Assembly: GCA_902577525.1 (NCBI GenBank)
Contig: CACGZG010000007.1
Coordinates: 1 to 51,974, forward strand
Direction of reading: 5' to 3'
Length of the DNA stretch: 51,974 nt
Origin: an uncultured Pelagibacteraceae bacterium
GTDB taxonomy: Bacteria; Pseudomonadota; Alphaproteobacteria; Pelagibacterales; Pelagibacteraceae
The position numbers and the translations under genes are program-made. Within the stretch, counting starts at the first letter, position 1. Each line of letters opens with the position of its first letter. Below the pieces are notes generated by a model that searched no databases, was not told where the DNA came from, and saw only the letters and a program-made list of their open reading frames with translations. Below, in pieces: positions 21,524-31,172 of this stretch.

Positions 21524-23638
21524 TGTGTTTACAATTTCTAGGGTTGCACCATATTCAGGTATTTGACTCATCAAGCTATAATTCGAACTCATTTTGATAT
21601 CAAAACCATTTAAATCTCTCTTATAACTTAAAGATGCTTTGTCATTATCTAAAGTCATAACATATTCAATATCGTCTGTTGGCATATAACCAAATCCTAA
21701 ATATAAAGTATCGCTATGAGAATTGTCACTTTGATTTCTTTCATAAATAGTCATTACAGAAAAACCGTTCTCAGTTATTAAATCAAATCCAATATTTGCT
21801 CTTAAATTTTTAGAATCTTGACCGATAGATTTTGTATATTCCGTAGTTTCCGATAGGTAACGATATGTTGCATCTGAAGATGGACTAAAATCTACTCCAA
21901 GTTCTAATCCACCATTTGGTTTAAACGTAAAAGAATTATAATCTAAAATATCACTTATGGTAAAACCAGCAGATATCATTCCAGTTTCAATTGTTTGAGC
22001 TTTGTAAACTAAGGCTGCAGTACCTTTTTCTCTATATTTGGATAATTCTGTATAGCTTAAATCAATTCTTAAATTAGGAGTAATATTAAAATCCTCTTTT
22101 TTATATGTTGTTAAGTAGTTAAGTGAACCAAATATTTGTGCACCATCTCTCTCTCCTGTTCTAGTGCTACCTCCCCCTTTTCTAACATGATCAGTCTTCA
22201 ATGTACTCACTCCAATGATACCTTCAGTAAATTTTTCATCATCATGAGGAAAAGTTCCATAAACAGATAAACTAAAAGACTCAGTGTCTAAATTAGTTCC
22301 AGATGTGCCTACATCAACATCATCATTACCAAATCTAAGAGCATAACCATATAATCTATTTTTGCTTATCTTTTTATCCATGCCAAGTGTAATACCTTTG
22401 GTATTAATTTTTTTAGATGATGAAGAAGATGTATCACCTGTTTTGCCAAAACTCACACTACCTTCGCTCCAAAATGACCAGCTGTCAGACAACTTGTTTA
22501 AAGTATTATTTGATTTTTCTGATATTGGAATAACTTTTGCTAAAGATGCTATTGTTTTATTTGGAAAGTTAAATTTAATGTTTTGATTACTTAATTGATC
22601 GCTTGTTCTATGTCTTCTTAACCAATACATACGGTTAAGAACTGGGGTACTTGCTTGAATAGCAATTTGTTTTGCTGTTGCAGTTTGAGACTCGATTGAG
22701 CTTAAAATATCTTTACCCCCATCAGAGGTAGTTATTGGATCATCACAAGCACCATCAATTACGCTCCAATTACAACTTAGGTTAAATTCATGAACTTTTT
22801 CATTACTATCATCAATGATAAACATTTTACTTCCATCGTTGCTAAAAGCCATTTCTCTTGAATCTGATGAAACAAGAGAACTTACATTCAAGGTACCTTC
22901 AAGGGATAAAGTAGAGACATCATAAGGTGTAGTTAATTTAAATTGAAAAATTTGAGAAATGTCATCGTCATCTCCAGTTTCGCTTATAATGGTATACATT
23001 TTAGTACCATCGTAATTAAAAGTAACTCCATCTATGTAATCGAGAGTAGAACTTAGGTCCTCAGTATTAAGATGAGTAACTCCTGAACTAAAATCAAATG
23101 GTGTAGCTAGTGAATATTCATGAATACGATGTTGGGACATATTTCCTGCACCAGCAACAATCATTCTGGTACCATTATTATTAAATGCAACTGAATTTGC
23201 TCTTTGTTCTTGACCATCCAATTCGAATGCTTCATTAAATGTAGCAGTTGAAATATCAAATGCAGTACTTAGTGACCAATAATCTATTGTATTTTCACCA
23301 GCATGGTTAGAAATAAACATTTTTGTTCCATCGTTATTGAACACTACTTGTGATGGTACAAATTTATTAACACCTCCAGATCTATGCACTACTTTAGTAT
23401 TGTTTACTGTTGCCGTTGAAATGTCATATGCAGTAGTTAATATATATTCGACAACTGCATCCGATGATTTATCACTCTCTACAGTATACATTTTTGTACC
23501 ATCATTATTAAATGTAAGTCCCAGATAAAAGCCTATATCGATTGATTTACTTTGCACAAAGGTTGGCTCCGCTATAGCTTTAGAAAAAAATAAAGCTAAA
23601 AAAAATACAATGTAATGAATTTTATAAATATTTTTCAC
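21518..23638 (-). CDS. Autotransporter with beta-propeller-like passenger, 706 aa
   Basis: Sec signal peptide (residues 1-23, ending AIA), then a passenger with at least five units carrying the phrase FNNDGTKMY or variants (LTFNNDGTKMYTVES, VVFNNDGTKMFISN, VAFNNNGTRMIVAG, VTFNYDGTKMYTII, MAFSNDGSKMFIID). This is a beta-propeller pattern like YncE/SMP-30 relatives. After a linker, residues about 430-706 form an autotransporter beta-barrel of alternating strands ending in Phe (LEIVNTF), the outer-membrane insertion signal. It is thus a surface-displayed propeller whose ligand is unknown. Full length, single gene behind M5. Confidence 0.85.
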   Translation of the reverse strand: MKNIYKIHYIVFFLALFFSKAIAEPTFVQSKSIDIGFYLGLTFNNDGTKMYTVESDKSSDAVVEYILTTAYDISTATVNNTKVVHRSGGVNKFVPSQVVFNNDGTKMFISNHAGENTIDYWSLSTAFDISTATFNEAFELDGQEQRANSVAFNNNGTRMIVAGAGNMSQHRIHEYSLATPFDFSSGVTHLNTEDLSSTLDYIDGVTFNYDGTKMYTIISETGDDDDISQIFQFKLTTPYDVSTLSLEGTLNVSSLVSSDSREMAFSNDGSKMFIIDDSNEKVHEFNLSCNWSVIDGACDDPITTSDGGKDILSSIESQTATAKQIAIQASTPVLNRMYWLRRHRTSDQLSNQNIKFNFPNKTIASLAKVIPISEKSNNTLNKLSDSWSFWSEGSVSFGKTGDTSSSSSKKINTKGITLGMDKKISKNRLYGYALRFGNDDVDVGTSGTNLDTESFSLSVYGTFPHDDEKFTEGIIGVSTLKTDHVRKGGGSTRTGERDGAQIFGSLNYLTTYKKEDFNITPNLRIDLSYTELSKYREKGTAALVYKAQTIETGMISAGFTISDILDYNSFTFKPNGGLELGVDFSPSSDATYRYLSETTEYTKSIGQDSKNLRANIGFDLITENGFSVMTIYERNQSDNSHSDTLYLGFGYMPTDDIEYVMTLDNDKASLSYKRDLNGFDIKMSSNYSLMSQIPEYGATLEIVNTF

Positions 23639-23767
23639 AACAATTAATCATCAATACCTCATAAAAATTAGAGAAATGAGTGTTAAAATTTAAAACATTA
23701 CAGTTGAAATGTCTAGGTAGGACAAAATTCATGATGAATAAATATCTTTAATAGTTATTATTATTTA

Positions 23768-23977
23768 ATGAAAAGCAATATTGTTAAATCTCACTTAAAA
23801 AAAAAGTCACAGGCAAAGCTAGCTTTATCAATTAGCCTATTTTTCGTGCTTTTAACCGCAACTGGATACCTCTTTAATTCCAAAGAAGTAATTTTTCTAT
23901 TTTATATTTTTTGTTTTGTATTTTTCTATAATTTAGTAATCCAATTTTTATTAGAAAGGTTTGATATTAAATCATGA
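23768..23977 (+). CDS. Small membrane protein, 69 aa
   Basis: Two hydrophobic helices (ALSISLFFVLLTATGYLF and VIFLFYIFCFVFFYNLVIQF) after a basic N-terminus. Unrecognised. Its TGA stop overlaps the ATG of the next small gene (ATGA). It lies at the boundary between the accessory island and the transporter cluster. Confidence 0.6.
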   Translation: MKSNIVKSHLKKKSQAKLALSISLFFVLLTATGYLFNSKEVIFLFYIFCFVFFYNLVIQFLLERFDIKS

Positions 23978-24120
23978 TTAAAACACTTATTAAATTAAAG
24001 ATATTAAAATTAATACTAATTGGTGGAGTATCAACGGCTTATATTTTTAAAAAATACTGTGATCAAAAAAATGAAATTACAAGTAAAAAAGGTAAGAAAA
24101 CTTTGCTTCTCACTCGATAA
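23974..24120 (+). CDS. Small membrane-anchored protein, 48 aa
   Basis: Begins at ATG 23974, overlapping the preceding stop by 4 nt. One hydrophobic segment (KLILIGGVSTAYIF) is followed by a basic tail (KKGKKTLLLTR). Probably translated together with the 69-aa protein. Function unknown. Confidence 0.5.
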   Translation: MIKTLIKLKILKLILIGGVSTAYIFKKYCDQKNEITSKKGKKTLLLTR

Positions 24121-24127
24121 AAAATTT

Positions 24128-25321
24128 TTATTCTTTAACACTTCCAGCAGTTAAACCACTCACAAGATATTTTTCAAAATATATGAAAATTAAAAGTACT
24201 GGCACAGTTACTATAACTGAACCTGCCATTAAGTATTGACGTGGTGTCTCTGCGTCCCCGCTTAGATATTGAATGGCTCTTGATAAGGTAAATGATTTAG
24301 GACTATCCAAAAACATCAAAGAAAAAAGAAATTCATTCCAAGCTATCATAAAGACATAGAGTGCAACGGATGCAATAGCTGGCAAACTTAAAGGAATAAT
24401 AATCTTTAAAATTATACCAAACCAATTTTGACCATCCATGATGCCAGCATCTTCAATTTCTTTTGGAATACTTTTGAAATACCCTTGCAACATATAAATA
24501 GCAACCGGCAAAGTTGTGGCTGTATAGACAATCAATAAACCAAAGATTGAGTTTCTTAATCCCAATTGACTAAACACTGTATATAGAGGGATTACTAATA
24601 CTATAGCTGGAAACATGTAAATAATTAAAATCGAAGTTGATAAAAAGTTTTTGCCAAAGAAATTTAATCTAGCAACTGCATAAGCTGCTGGTATTGCAAA
24701 TAATAGAGTGACAATAACAGTTCCGATAGAAACTGCTGAGCTTATTAAGATGTATCTACCAAAATTATAAGTTTCAAAGATTACAAAATAAGATTTGAAT
24801 AACTCAGTTAAGCTTTTTGTAAAATCTAAACTAAAATCTAAAGGATTTACCAATAAAGCGATCTGTGTTTTAAAACTTGTAACCAGCATAATGTAAAATG
24901 GAAATAGGATTACAAACGCAAAGAAAACAATGCCAAATAAGGTAATAAAATCAAAAATAATTTTTTCTGATATAAAATCTTCCTTTAAAGATTGCATACT
25001 ATATTTTTTGAGTTTGTTCGTAAAAAATAAAGTAATTAAGAAAACTCCAAATATATACCAATATGGAGATGCCTCATTTAAGTAAAAATATGAAATTGAA
25101 AATATAAATGATAATGAAAAAATCTTAATTAAGTGATTAATTTTATTGCCGATTAAGACAAATGCTAAAGATAATAAAATACCAATTAAGAATACAGGTG
25201 TGATGTTTAAATTAGTGAAACTTAAACCTTGGAGTGTAGCCATGATTTTCCAAATTGACAAAATACATGTCAGAAAAAAAGATGAAATGATTAAAAATAT
25301 TGCAAGAGACTTAAACTTCAT
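24128..25321 (-). CDS. ABC sugar transporter permease, MalG-type, with extended N-terminus, 397 aa
   Basis: The last 270 residues are a classic MalG-family permease: TSFKTQIALLV, SAVSIGTVIVTLLFAIPAAYAVARL and the EAA loop EIEDAGIMDGQNWFGIILKI. About 125 extra N-terminal residues contain some four hydrophobic helices, so the protein is longer than the usual 280 aa. I set the start at ATG 25321, 5 nt after AGAGGG and overlapping the preceding stop by 11 nt; the TTG at 25336 only adds MERGL. Works with the MalF-type gene and the ATPase at 28078. Confidence 0.9.
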   Translation of the reverse strand: MKFKSLAIFLIISSFFLTCILSIWKIMATLQGLSFTNLNITPVFLIGILLSLAFVLIGNKINHLIKIFSLSFIFSISYFYLNEASPYWYIFGVFLITLFFTNKLKKYSMQSLKEDFISEKIIFDFITLFGIVFFAFVILFPFYIMLVTSFKTQIALLVNPLDFSLDFTKSLTELFKSYFVIFETYNFGRYILISSAVSIGTVIVTLLFAIPAAYAVARLNFFGKNFLSTSILIIYMFPAIVLVIPLYTVFSQLGLRNSIFGLLIVYTATTLPVAIYMLQGYFKSIPKEIEDAGIMDGQNWFGIILKIIIPLSLPAIASVALYVFMIAWNEFLFSLMFLDSPKSFTLSRAIQYLSGDAETPRQYLMAGSVIVTVPVLLIFIYFEKYLVSGLTAGSVKE

Positions 25322-26570
25322 TAGCCCTCTTTCCAATTAATCTAAAATAAATAACCATGAAACTAAGAAGTAACATCACAATGACTATCGAAACAGCAGA
25401 GCCCATTCCAATATCTGATACTGCAAACCCTTGTTGATAAACATTGATAGGTAAAGTTCTTGTACCTGATGCCCCACCCGTTAATAAAAAGATATCTTCA
25501 AATTTATTAAAGTTCCAAATAAACCTAATCATAAATAAAATTGAGATGATCGCTGTAATTTGAGGCAGTGTAATATGGATAAATTTTTGAATTGGACTTG
25601 CTCCATCCACCTCCGCTGCTTCATACAAACTTTGTGGTATTGCTTGCAATCTTGCTAAAATAAAAAGAAAAGCGAGTGGAAAGTAACGCCAAATTTCAAA
25701 AAAGATAACTGTGGTTAAAGCTAACCTTAATTTAAATTCAAAACCTAAAATACTCATTGTTATGTATTTTTGACCTAATAAATTTATTGGTTGTTCAATA
25801 ATGTTAAAATTAACTAATAATGCGTTTAAAGTTCCACTATTAGGATCCAGCAATAATGTCCAAGTATAAGCTAAAGCAACCACAGGACCCACATATGGAA
25901 AAAGTAAAATACCTCGCATATATGTTCGACCTTGAATATTTTGATTAACTAATTGTGCTGCTAAAATTCCAAAGATAATTGCACCTACTGTACCAAAAAA
26001 AGTGAAGTAAAATGTCGTTAAAAGTAATTCAACAAAATTATTTTCATAAAAAACTTTTTTAAAATTTTCTAAAGTAAAATTTGTTGTTAATAATGGGTTA
26101 TCTGCTTTTCCACTCAAAACTGGTTTTTGAGATTTAATTATTTTTTTATCAATTATCTCACCATTGTTACTCTGAATAATTATCTCAAAATTTTCTCTAT
26201 ATTTTGCCTGCCAATTGCCAAAATTACAAACGACCTTTTTAGATTGAAAATTACATCTTGGATCTAAATTGATCGGTGAAATATTTGTTGGAAATTTATC
26301 TTGAAACTGAACATTTCTTATTTCTTGAATTAACGAACTATTTCGTAATTTATAAATAATTTTTAATTCTGATTGATTTTCTGAAATTGATTTTACAATT
26401 TTCTTTGCTCTTGGTTCTGGAATTCTAATATCTTTTAATTCAATATCTTTGAAACTAATCCAAACGTTGGCAAATATTGGAAATAATACAATAGCAAAAA
26501 CCAATAGGACTGCGGGTAAAACTAAAGTGTAAGCAGTTCTTTTTTCTAATTTTGATAATGAATCACTCAT
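25311..26570 (-). CDS. ABC sugar transporter permease, MalF-type, with periplasmic insertion, 419 aa
   Basis: TM1 (residues about 15-36, YTLVLPAVLLVFAIVLFPIF) is followed by a soluble stretch of about 130 residues (37-170) before the remaining helices. Sugar permeases of 290 aa lack such an insertion, although enterobacterial MalF has a periplasmic domain at another position. The EAA loop (YEAAEVDGASPIQKFIHITLPQI) marks the ATPase contact. The insertion holds two cysteines (DPRCNF, VVCNF) and may dock the binding protein. Starts 8 nt after the terminator hairpin. Confidence 0.9.
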   Translation of the reverse strand: MSDSLSKLEKRTAYTLVLPAVLLVFAIVLFPIFANVWISFKDIELKDIRIPEPRAKKIVKSISENQSELKIIYKLRNSSLIQEIRNVQFQDKFPTNISPINLDPRCNFQSKKVVCNFGNWQAKYRENFEIIIQSNNGEIIDKKIIKSQKPVLSGKADNPLLTTNFTLENFKKVFYENNFVELLLTTFYFTFFGTVGAIIFGILAAQLVNQNIQGRTYMRGILLFPYVGPVVALAYTWTLLLDPNSGTLNALLVNFNIIEQPINLLGQKYITMSILGFEFKLRLALTTVIFFEIWRYFPLAFLFILARLQAIPQSLYEAAEVDGASPIQKFIHITLPQITAIISILFMIRFIWNFNKFEDIFLLTGGASGTRTLPINVYQQGFAVSDIGMGSAVSIVIVMLLLSFMVIYFRLIGKRANEV

Positions 26571-26577
26571 AATAAAA

Positions 26578-26602
26578 AGCGGATAATAAAATATTATCCG
26601 CT
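26578..26602 (-). terminator. Intergenic stem-loop between binding-protein and permease genes
   Basis: AGCGGATAAT, 5-nt loop, ATTATCCGCT, then TTTT on the minus strand: a perfect 10-bp stem. It lies 18 nt behind the stop of the binding-protein gene and just before the MalF-type gene. It would end most transcripts after the binding protein and so make it more abundant than the permeases, as is common for such operons. Confidence 0.75.
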
Positions 26603-26619
26603 CTTTATAAATTTATTAT

Positions 26620-27948
26620 TTAAAACTTAGCTAATTCAGCATTAATTTTCTTAACTGCTTCATCAACTGAGATTTGATCATCAATATATTCTCTAGTGAT
26701 TCTATTTAAGAATTGAGAATTGATGATTTTTGATGCTCGAGATAGTTCACCCTCTTTAACACCCCATCTGTTTGCAGTATCTAAACCTGCAACGATGTTA
26801 TCAATAACATCTGCAGAATAAAGATCTGTTAAAGGAGCTTTTCTATCAACACCTACTGGTAATTTACTCCAAGCTTTAGTGTAAGCACTAGGATCACTTT
26901 TGTTTCCTCTTCTTACTGGGAATTTTCCTTCCGGAGCAATTCCTAATGTCGCTGTATAACCTTCACTCATAGAGTACTCTATAAATTTTTTAGCTTCATC
27001 AGTATCTGCATCCGCAGTTATTCCAAAGTATCTTACATCTGCCCAAGCAGCACCTTTTCTATTGTTAGGTCCGCTAAAATTAGTAATGAAACCAGTTTTA
27101 GATGCAAGCTCTGGTGATGTTGGATCACTATTTATTGTTGGTGGAGCAGAGTCTCTTAAACCTGCTAACTCATCCATAATAAATGGTGACCAAATAATCA
27201 TTGGTGTTTTTCCAGCAAAGTATAAAGCTCTTGATTGTTTCCAGAATAATTCTCCTGGAGGACTTGCTTTAGCGATTACTTTATAAAATTCTAAAGAATT
27301 CTTTAAAGCTTTCCCTTGCTTTTTAGTTCCACCTTTTTTAACAAAATTAACTCCATTTGCTAAAAGTACATGCTCAAGCACTTGGCTCATAAAGTTTTCA
27401 TCTGTTTTAGTAGCAGCTACAAAGCCAAACATGTCATTACTTGATAATGCGTTTACAGCTTTAACTATATTTGCATATGAAGTTGGCGGTTCTAAACCAG
27501 CTGCAGCAAATAGATCTTTTCTGTAAACAACCATTTGCGTCCAGCCATCAACTGGAACAGCCGCAATCTTTCCACCTTTCTTAGCCATATTTAATGCACC
27601 CGGTGCAAATGTTTTTTTGCCTAACGACTTAACTACAGCGTTGTTTGCATCAACATCTAATATGCCTGCTTCAGCCCATGGTAAAACATATTGTAGAGTA
27701 TGATAAATCACATCTGGAAGATCTCCCGCTGCTGCAGCTGCAGTAGCTCTTGTTCCAAGATCTTTTTCTTCAATCGGTATAACTTCAACTTTGATGCCTG
27801 TTTTAGCCTCAAAAGCTTTAGCCATCTCCTCTTGTTTTGCCATTCTTGCTGGTTGGACTTCTGTTGTCCAAAATTTAATATCTGCAAAACTAGTATTTGA
27901 AATTAAAAATACAAGAACAGATATATTTATTATTATTTTTTTAAACAT
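26620..27948 (-). CDS. Extracellular solute-binding protein, family 1, 442 aa
   Basis: Signal peptide (FKKIIINISVLVFLISNTSFA) with likely cleavage after SFA, no lipobox Cys, so a free periplasmic protein. The mature part opens DIKFWTTEVQPARMAKQEEM and has the family 1 pattern (FEAKTGIKVEVIP, GDLPDVIYHTLQYVLPWAEAG, VPVDGWTQMVVYRKDLFAAAG). It delivers its ligand to the two permeases. Neighbouring enzymes suggest glucosylglycerate or another alpha-glucoside or osmolyte, but the pocket cannot be read from sequence. Transcribed divergently from the ATPase gene across a 129-bp promoter region. Confidence 0.9.
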   Translation of the reverse strand: MFKKIIINISVLVFLISNTSFADIKFWTTEVQPARMAKQEEMAKAFEAKTGIKVEVIPIEEKDLGTRATAAAAAGDLPDVIYHTLQYVLPWAEAGILDVDANNAVVKSLGKKTFAPGALNMAKKGGKIAAVPVDGWTQMVVYRKDLFAAAGLEPPTSYANIVKAVNALSSNDMFGFVAATKTDENFMSQVLEHVLLANGVNFVKKGGTKKQGKALKNSLEFYKVIAKASPPGELFWKQSRALYFAGKTPMIIWSPFIMDELAGLRDSAPPTINSDPTSPELASKTGFITNFSGPNNRKGAAWADVRYFGITADADTDEAKKFIEYSMSEGYTATLGIAPEGKFPVRRGNKSDPSAYTKAWSKLPVGVDRKAPLTDLYSADVIDNIVAGLDTANRWGVKEGELSRASKIINSQFLNRITREYIDDQISVDEAVKKINAELAKF

Positions 27949-28077
27949 ATTCCCCCTCTTTATTTATTTTACTCAATAAATCTCTCTGTAATACAATTTA
28001 TTATTGCTATAAATTTAACAGTGTAATAATTTTTAACAACATTTTAGAATCATTTAAAATCAATTTAAATTTTACAA

Positions 28078-29130
28078 ATGTCGAAAATTATTATTAAAAA
28101 TTTAGAAAAATCTTTTGGTGACAATAGAGTAATCAATAATTTTAATATAGATATTAGAGATGGAGAATTTATTGTTTTAGTTGGTCCTTCAGGTTGTGGT
28201 AAATCAACTCTATTAAGAATGGTCTCAGGATTAGAAAGTATTGATCAAGGAGAAATTTTTTTAGACTCAAAATTGATAAATAATTTAATTCCTTCTAAAC
28301 GTGAAATTGCAATGGTTTTTCAATCTTATGCTTTATATCCACACATGAATGTTTTTGAAAATATGTCCTTTGGATTAAAGATGGAAAAAATTTCAAAAAG
28401 TGAAATTAATCAAAAAGTCAATCATGCTGCAACTACTCTTCAAATTGAAGACTTGCTTGAAAGAAAACCAAAACAACTTTCAGGAGGACAAAGACAAAGG
28501 GTTGCGATTGGGAGAGCGATTACAAGAAACCCAAAAGTTTTCCTATTTGATGAACCTTTATCTAACCTAGATGCAGCTTTAAGATCTGAAATGAGAGTAG
28601 AAATATCTAAACTACATAAAAAACTCAATTCAAATATAATTTATGTGACTCATGATCAAATAGAAGCAATGACTTTAGCTGATAGAATTGTGGTTCTAAA
28701 TAAAGGTAATATTGAACAATTTGGAACACCTAGTGAAATTTATTCCGATCCAAATAATATTTTTGTTGCAGAATTTATAGGTTCACCAAAAATGAATATT
28801 ATTAAAATCAACAAAGAACAAATCACTAACTCAAACACATTAAAACTATTTAATAATAATATTACTTTTGAAAATTTTAAATTTGAAGACGAAATATATC
28901 TTGGTATTAGACCTGAGGATATATCTCTCAAAAAAGATCATGAAATTCAATTCAATGTTAAAATTGATCTGATTGAAAATTTAGGCTTTGAAAAAATAAT
29001 CTATTCAAAAGTATTAGATGACCAAATTATAATTAAATCGTCAGAAAATATTAATGAAAAATCAGTCATTATATCTTTTTCAAAAGATAAAGTCTTATTT
29101 TTTGACAAAAATAAAAATAGAATTAGATAG
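28078..29130 (+). CDS. ABC transporter ATPase, UgpC/MalK family, 350 aa
   Basis: Walker A GPSGCGKST near residues 36-44, signature LSGGQRQRVAIGRA near 135, Walker B VFLFDEP near 158 and switch THD near 191. A C-terminal TOBE-like regulatory part follows (GIRPEDISLKKD). It powers the permeases encoded on the opposite strand. It starts the plus-strand operon that continues into the phosphatase, synthase and phosphorylase genes. Confidence 0.95.
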   Translation: MSKIIIKNLEKSFGDNRVINNFNIDIRDGEFIVLVGPSGCGKSTLLRMVSGLESIDQGEIFLDSKLINNLIPSKREIAMVFQSYALYPHMNVFENMSFGLKMEKISKSEINQKVNHAATTLQIEDLLERKPKQLSGGQRQRVAIGRAITRNPKVFLFDEPLSNLDAALRSEMRVEISKLHKKLNSNIIYVTHDQIEAMTLADRIVVLNKGNIEQFGTPSEIYSDPNNIFVAEFIGSPKMNIIKINKEQITNSNTLKLFNNNITFENFKFEDEIYLGIRPEDISLKKDHEIQFNVKIDLIENLGFEKIIYSKVLDDQIIIKSSENINEKSVIISFSKDKVLFFDKNKNRIR

Positions 29131-29136
29131 ATTTTC

Positions 29137-29934
29137 TTGAGTAAAAAATTTTCATTAATCATTTTTACTGACTTAGATGGCTCTTTATTACATAGAGATA
29201 ATTTTAGGTTTGATGAAATAAAAGATTATCTCAAAAAAATTATAGATGATGGAATTATTGTTATTCCCAATACTAGCAAAACTCAAAGTGAAATTGAAGA
29301 ATTTATAAAAGATTTAGGTTCAAGCCTTCCATTTATTTCAGAAAATGGATCTGAAATCCATGGACTAGATTTAATAAATAGTAATTTTCCAAATAAAATA
29401 ATTTTAAGTAGAGACAAAAAAGAATTGCTTGAAATTTTTAATAAAAAAGTTCCAAAAGAACTTAAGGATCAATGCAAATTTATCTCAGAAATGAATACAA
29501 AAGAACAAATTGATATTTTAGGACTTAAAGACAAAAATTTAAAAAATGCTTTAAATAGGAAATATACAATACCTTTTTTATTCAAAGGTAATAAAGTTGA
29601 AAAAAATAAATTACTTAAGGTTTTAAGATCTGCTTCATTAACTATGCAAGAAGGTGGTCGTGTTTTAAATTTGGGTGACAATACAAATAAAGTAAAATCA
29701 ATGAATCAAGTTCTCAAGATATATAGAAAAATTGAGAACAAAATAAAAGTTATCGCGGTAGGAGATAATTTAAATGATTTAGATATGTTAAGAAATTCTG
29801 ATATTCCATGTTTGGTATTTAACGACCAATTCAAACAAGATCAAATAAACATAGATAATTTAATAGTTTCTAACAAGCCATCACCTGAGGGCTGGGCTGA
29901 TGTGATTAAAATGGCTCTAGTTAAATTAGACTAA
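29137..29934 (+). CDS. gpgP: HAD phosphatase, mannosyl-/glucosyl-3-phosphoglycerate phosphatase type, 265 aa
   Basis: HAD-superfamily protein of the MPGP type: FTDLDGSLLH near residue 8 (nucleophile Asp), NTSKTQSEIEEF (motif II) and GDNLNDLDML near 208 (metal-binding Asp). With the synthase behind it, it should dephosphorylate glucosyl-3-phosphoglycerate to glucosylglycerate. It starts with TTG 6 nt after the ATPase stop; no ATG fits, because the first motif begins at residue 8. Mannosyl substrate cannot be excluded. Confidence 0.75.
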   Translation: MSKKFSLIIFTDLDGSLLHRDNFRFDEIKDYLKKIIDDGIIVIPNTSKTQSEIEEFIKDLGSSLPFISENGSEIHGLDLINSNFPNKIILSRDKKELLEIFNKKVPKELKDQCKFISEMNTKEQIDILGLKDKNLKNALNRKYTIPFLFKGNKVEKNKLLKVLRSASLTMQEGGRVLNLGDNTNKVKSMNQVLKIYRKIENKIKVIAVGDNLNDLDMLRNSDIPCLVFNDQFKQDQINIDNLIVSNKPSPEGWADVIKMALVKLD

Positions 29935-29951
29935 TAAGACTAAAAACTTCC

Positions 29952-31172
29952 ATGAGTGATTTTTCACAAAATGGAGTAATTTCCACATTGCATGACTTTG
30001 GTACCAAGTCTACCTCTGAAATAGAAAATGAATTACTTAAATTTTCCAAACAAAGGAAAATGGAATTGATTCTACCATGTTTGTATTCTGAATTAGAAGG
30101 TTCAGCATTACCAAAAATAGTTGAAGAGATAAGTAAAACAAAATACTTAGATCATATAATAATTGGATTAGACAAGGCTAATGAAACTCAAGCCAAAAAA
30201 GCATGGAAATTTTTTAAAAAATTGAAAACTTCTTTTTCAATTCTTTGGAATGATGGACCTAAACTAAAAAAACTCGATCAAGAATTAAAGAAAAATAATC
30301 TTGCTCCAAGTGAACTTGGTAAAGGACGTAATGTTTGGTATTGCATAGGTATGTGTATCGCGCGTGATAGTGCACGTTCTGTAGCTTTACATGATTGTGA
30401 TATAAAAACTTATGATAGAAGAATGCTTGCTAAGCTTTTTTATCCAGTTGTAAACCCCTTTTTCAATTTTGAGTTTTGTAAAGGATATTATCCAAGAGTA
30501 GCGAATGAAAAAATGAATGGAAGAGTAGCAAGATTGTTAGTTTTTCCACTTCTAACCGCCTTAGAAAAAACAATTGGTAAAAGTGATTATTTAGAATTTA
30601 TGAAATCATTTAAATACCCTCTTGCTGGTGAGTTTTCATTTAGAAGAAATGTTTTGCCAGAATTAAGAATATCTTCGGACTGGGGAATTGAAGTTGGAAT
30701 ACTGTCAGAAATGCAAAGAAGTTTTTCGCCTCAAAATATATGCCAAGTAGATTTAGCAGATACTTATGACCACAAACATCAAGTATTATCAATTGATGAT
30801 GAAACAAAGGGATTATCAAGAATGTCAATTGATATAATCAAAACATTTATTAAAAAATTAGCCACTCAAGGTAACACTTTCAGTAGAGAAAAATTTAGAT
30901 CATTAAAAGCAACTTATTATAGATCGGCCTTAGATTTGATTGATATATATAGAAGTGATGCTGTGATGAATGGACTAAAATTTGACTCTCACACTGAGGA
31001 AAAAGCAGTTGAATTATTTGCAATCAACATAATGAAGGCTGGAGAGGCATTTATTCTTAATCCAATGGACACCCCTTTTATACCAACATGGAGTAGAGTA
31101 AAAAGTGCTATACCAGATTTTTTAAGAAGACTTGAAAAAGAAGTTAATGATGATAATAAAAAATATTATTAA
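29952..31172 (+). CDS. gpgS: Glucosyl-3-phosphoglycerate synthase-like glycosyltransferase (GT81), 406 aa
   Basis: Shows the GT81 pattern: LILPCLYSELEGSALP, WNDGP, LGKGRNVWYCIGMCIA and LHDCDIKTYDRR, the DxD-type metal and nucleotide-sugar site near residue 147. Further DWGIEVGILSEM matches the family. It transfers glucose from a nucleotide sugar to 3-phosphoglycerate, making the osmolyte precursor. Directly followed by the phosphorylase gene (1-nt overlap of stop and start), so both are co-translated. Confidence 0.8.
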   Translation: MSDFSQNGVISTLHDFGTKSTSEIENELLKFSKQRKMELILPCLYSELEGSALPKIVEEISKTKYLDHIIIGLDKANETQAKKAWKFFKKLKTSFSILWNDGPKLKKLDQELKKNNLAPSELGKGRNVWYCIGMCIARDSARSVALHDCDIKTYDRRMLAKLFYPVVNPFFNFEFCKGYYPRVANEKMNGRVARLLVFPLLTALEKTIGKSDYLEFMKSFKYPLAGEFSFRRNVLPELRISSDWGIEVGILSEMQRSFSPQNICQVDLADTYDHKHQVLSIDDETKGLSRMSIDIIKTFIKKLATQGNTFSREKFRSLKATYYRSALDLIDIYRSDAVMNGLKFDSHTEEKAVELFAINIMKAGEAFILNPMDTPFIPTWSRVKSAIPDFLRRLEKEVNDDNKKYY

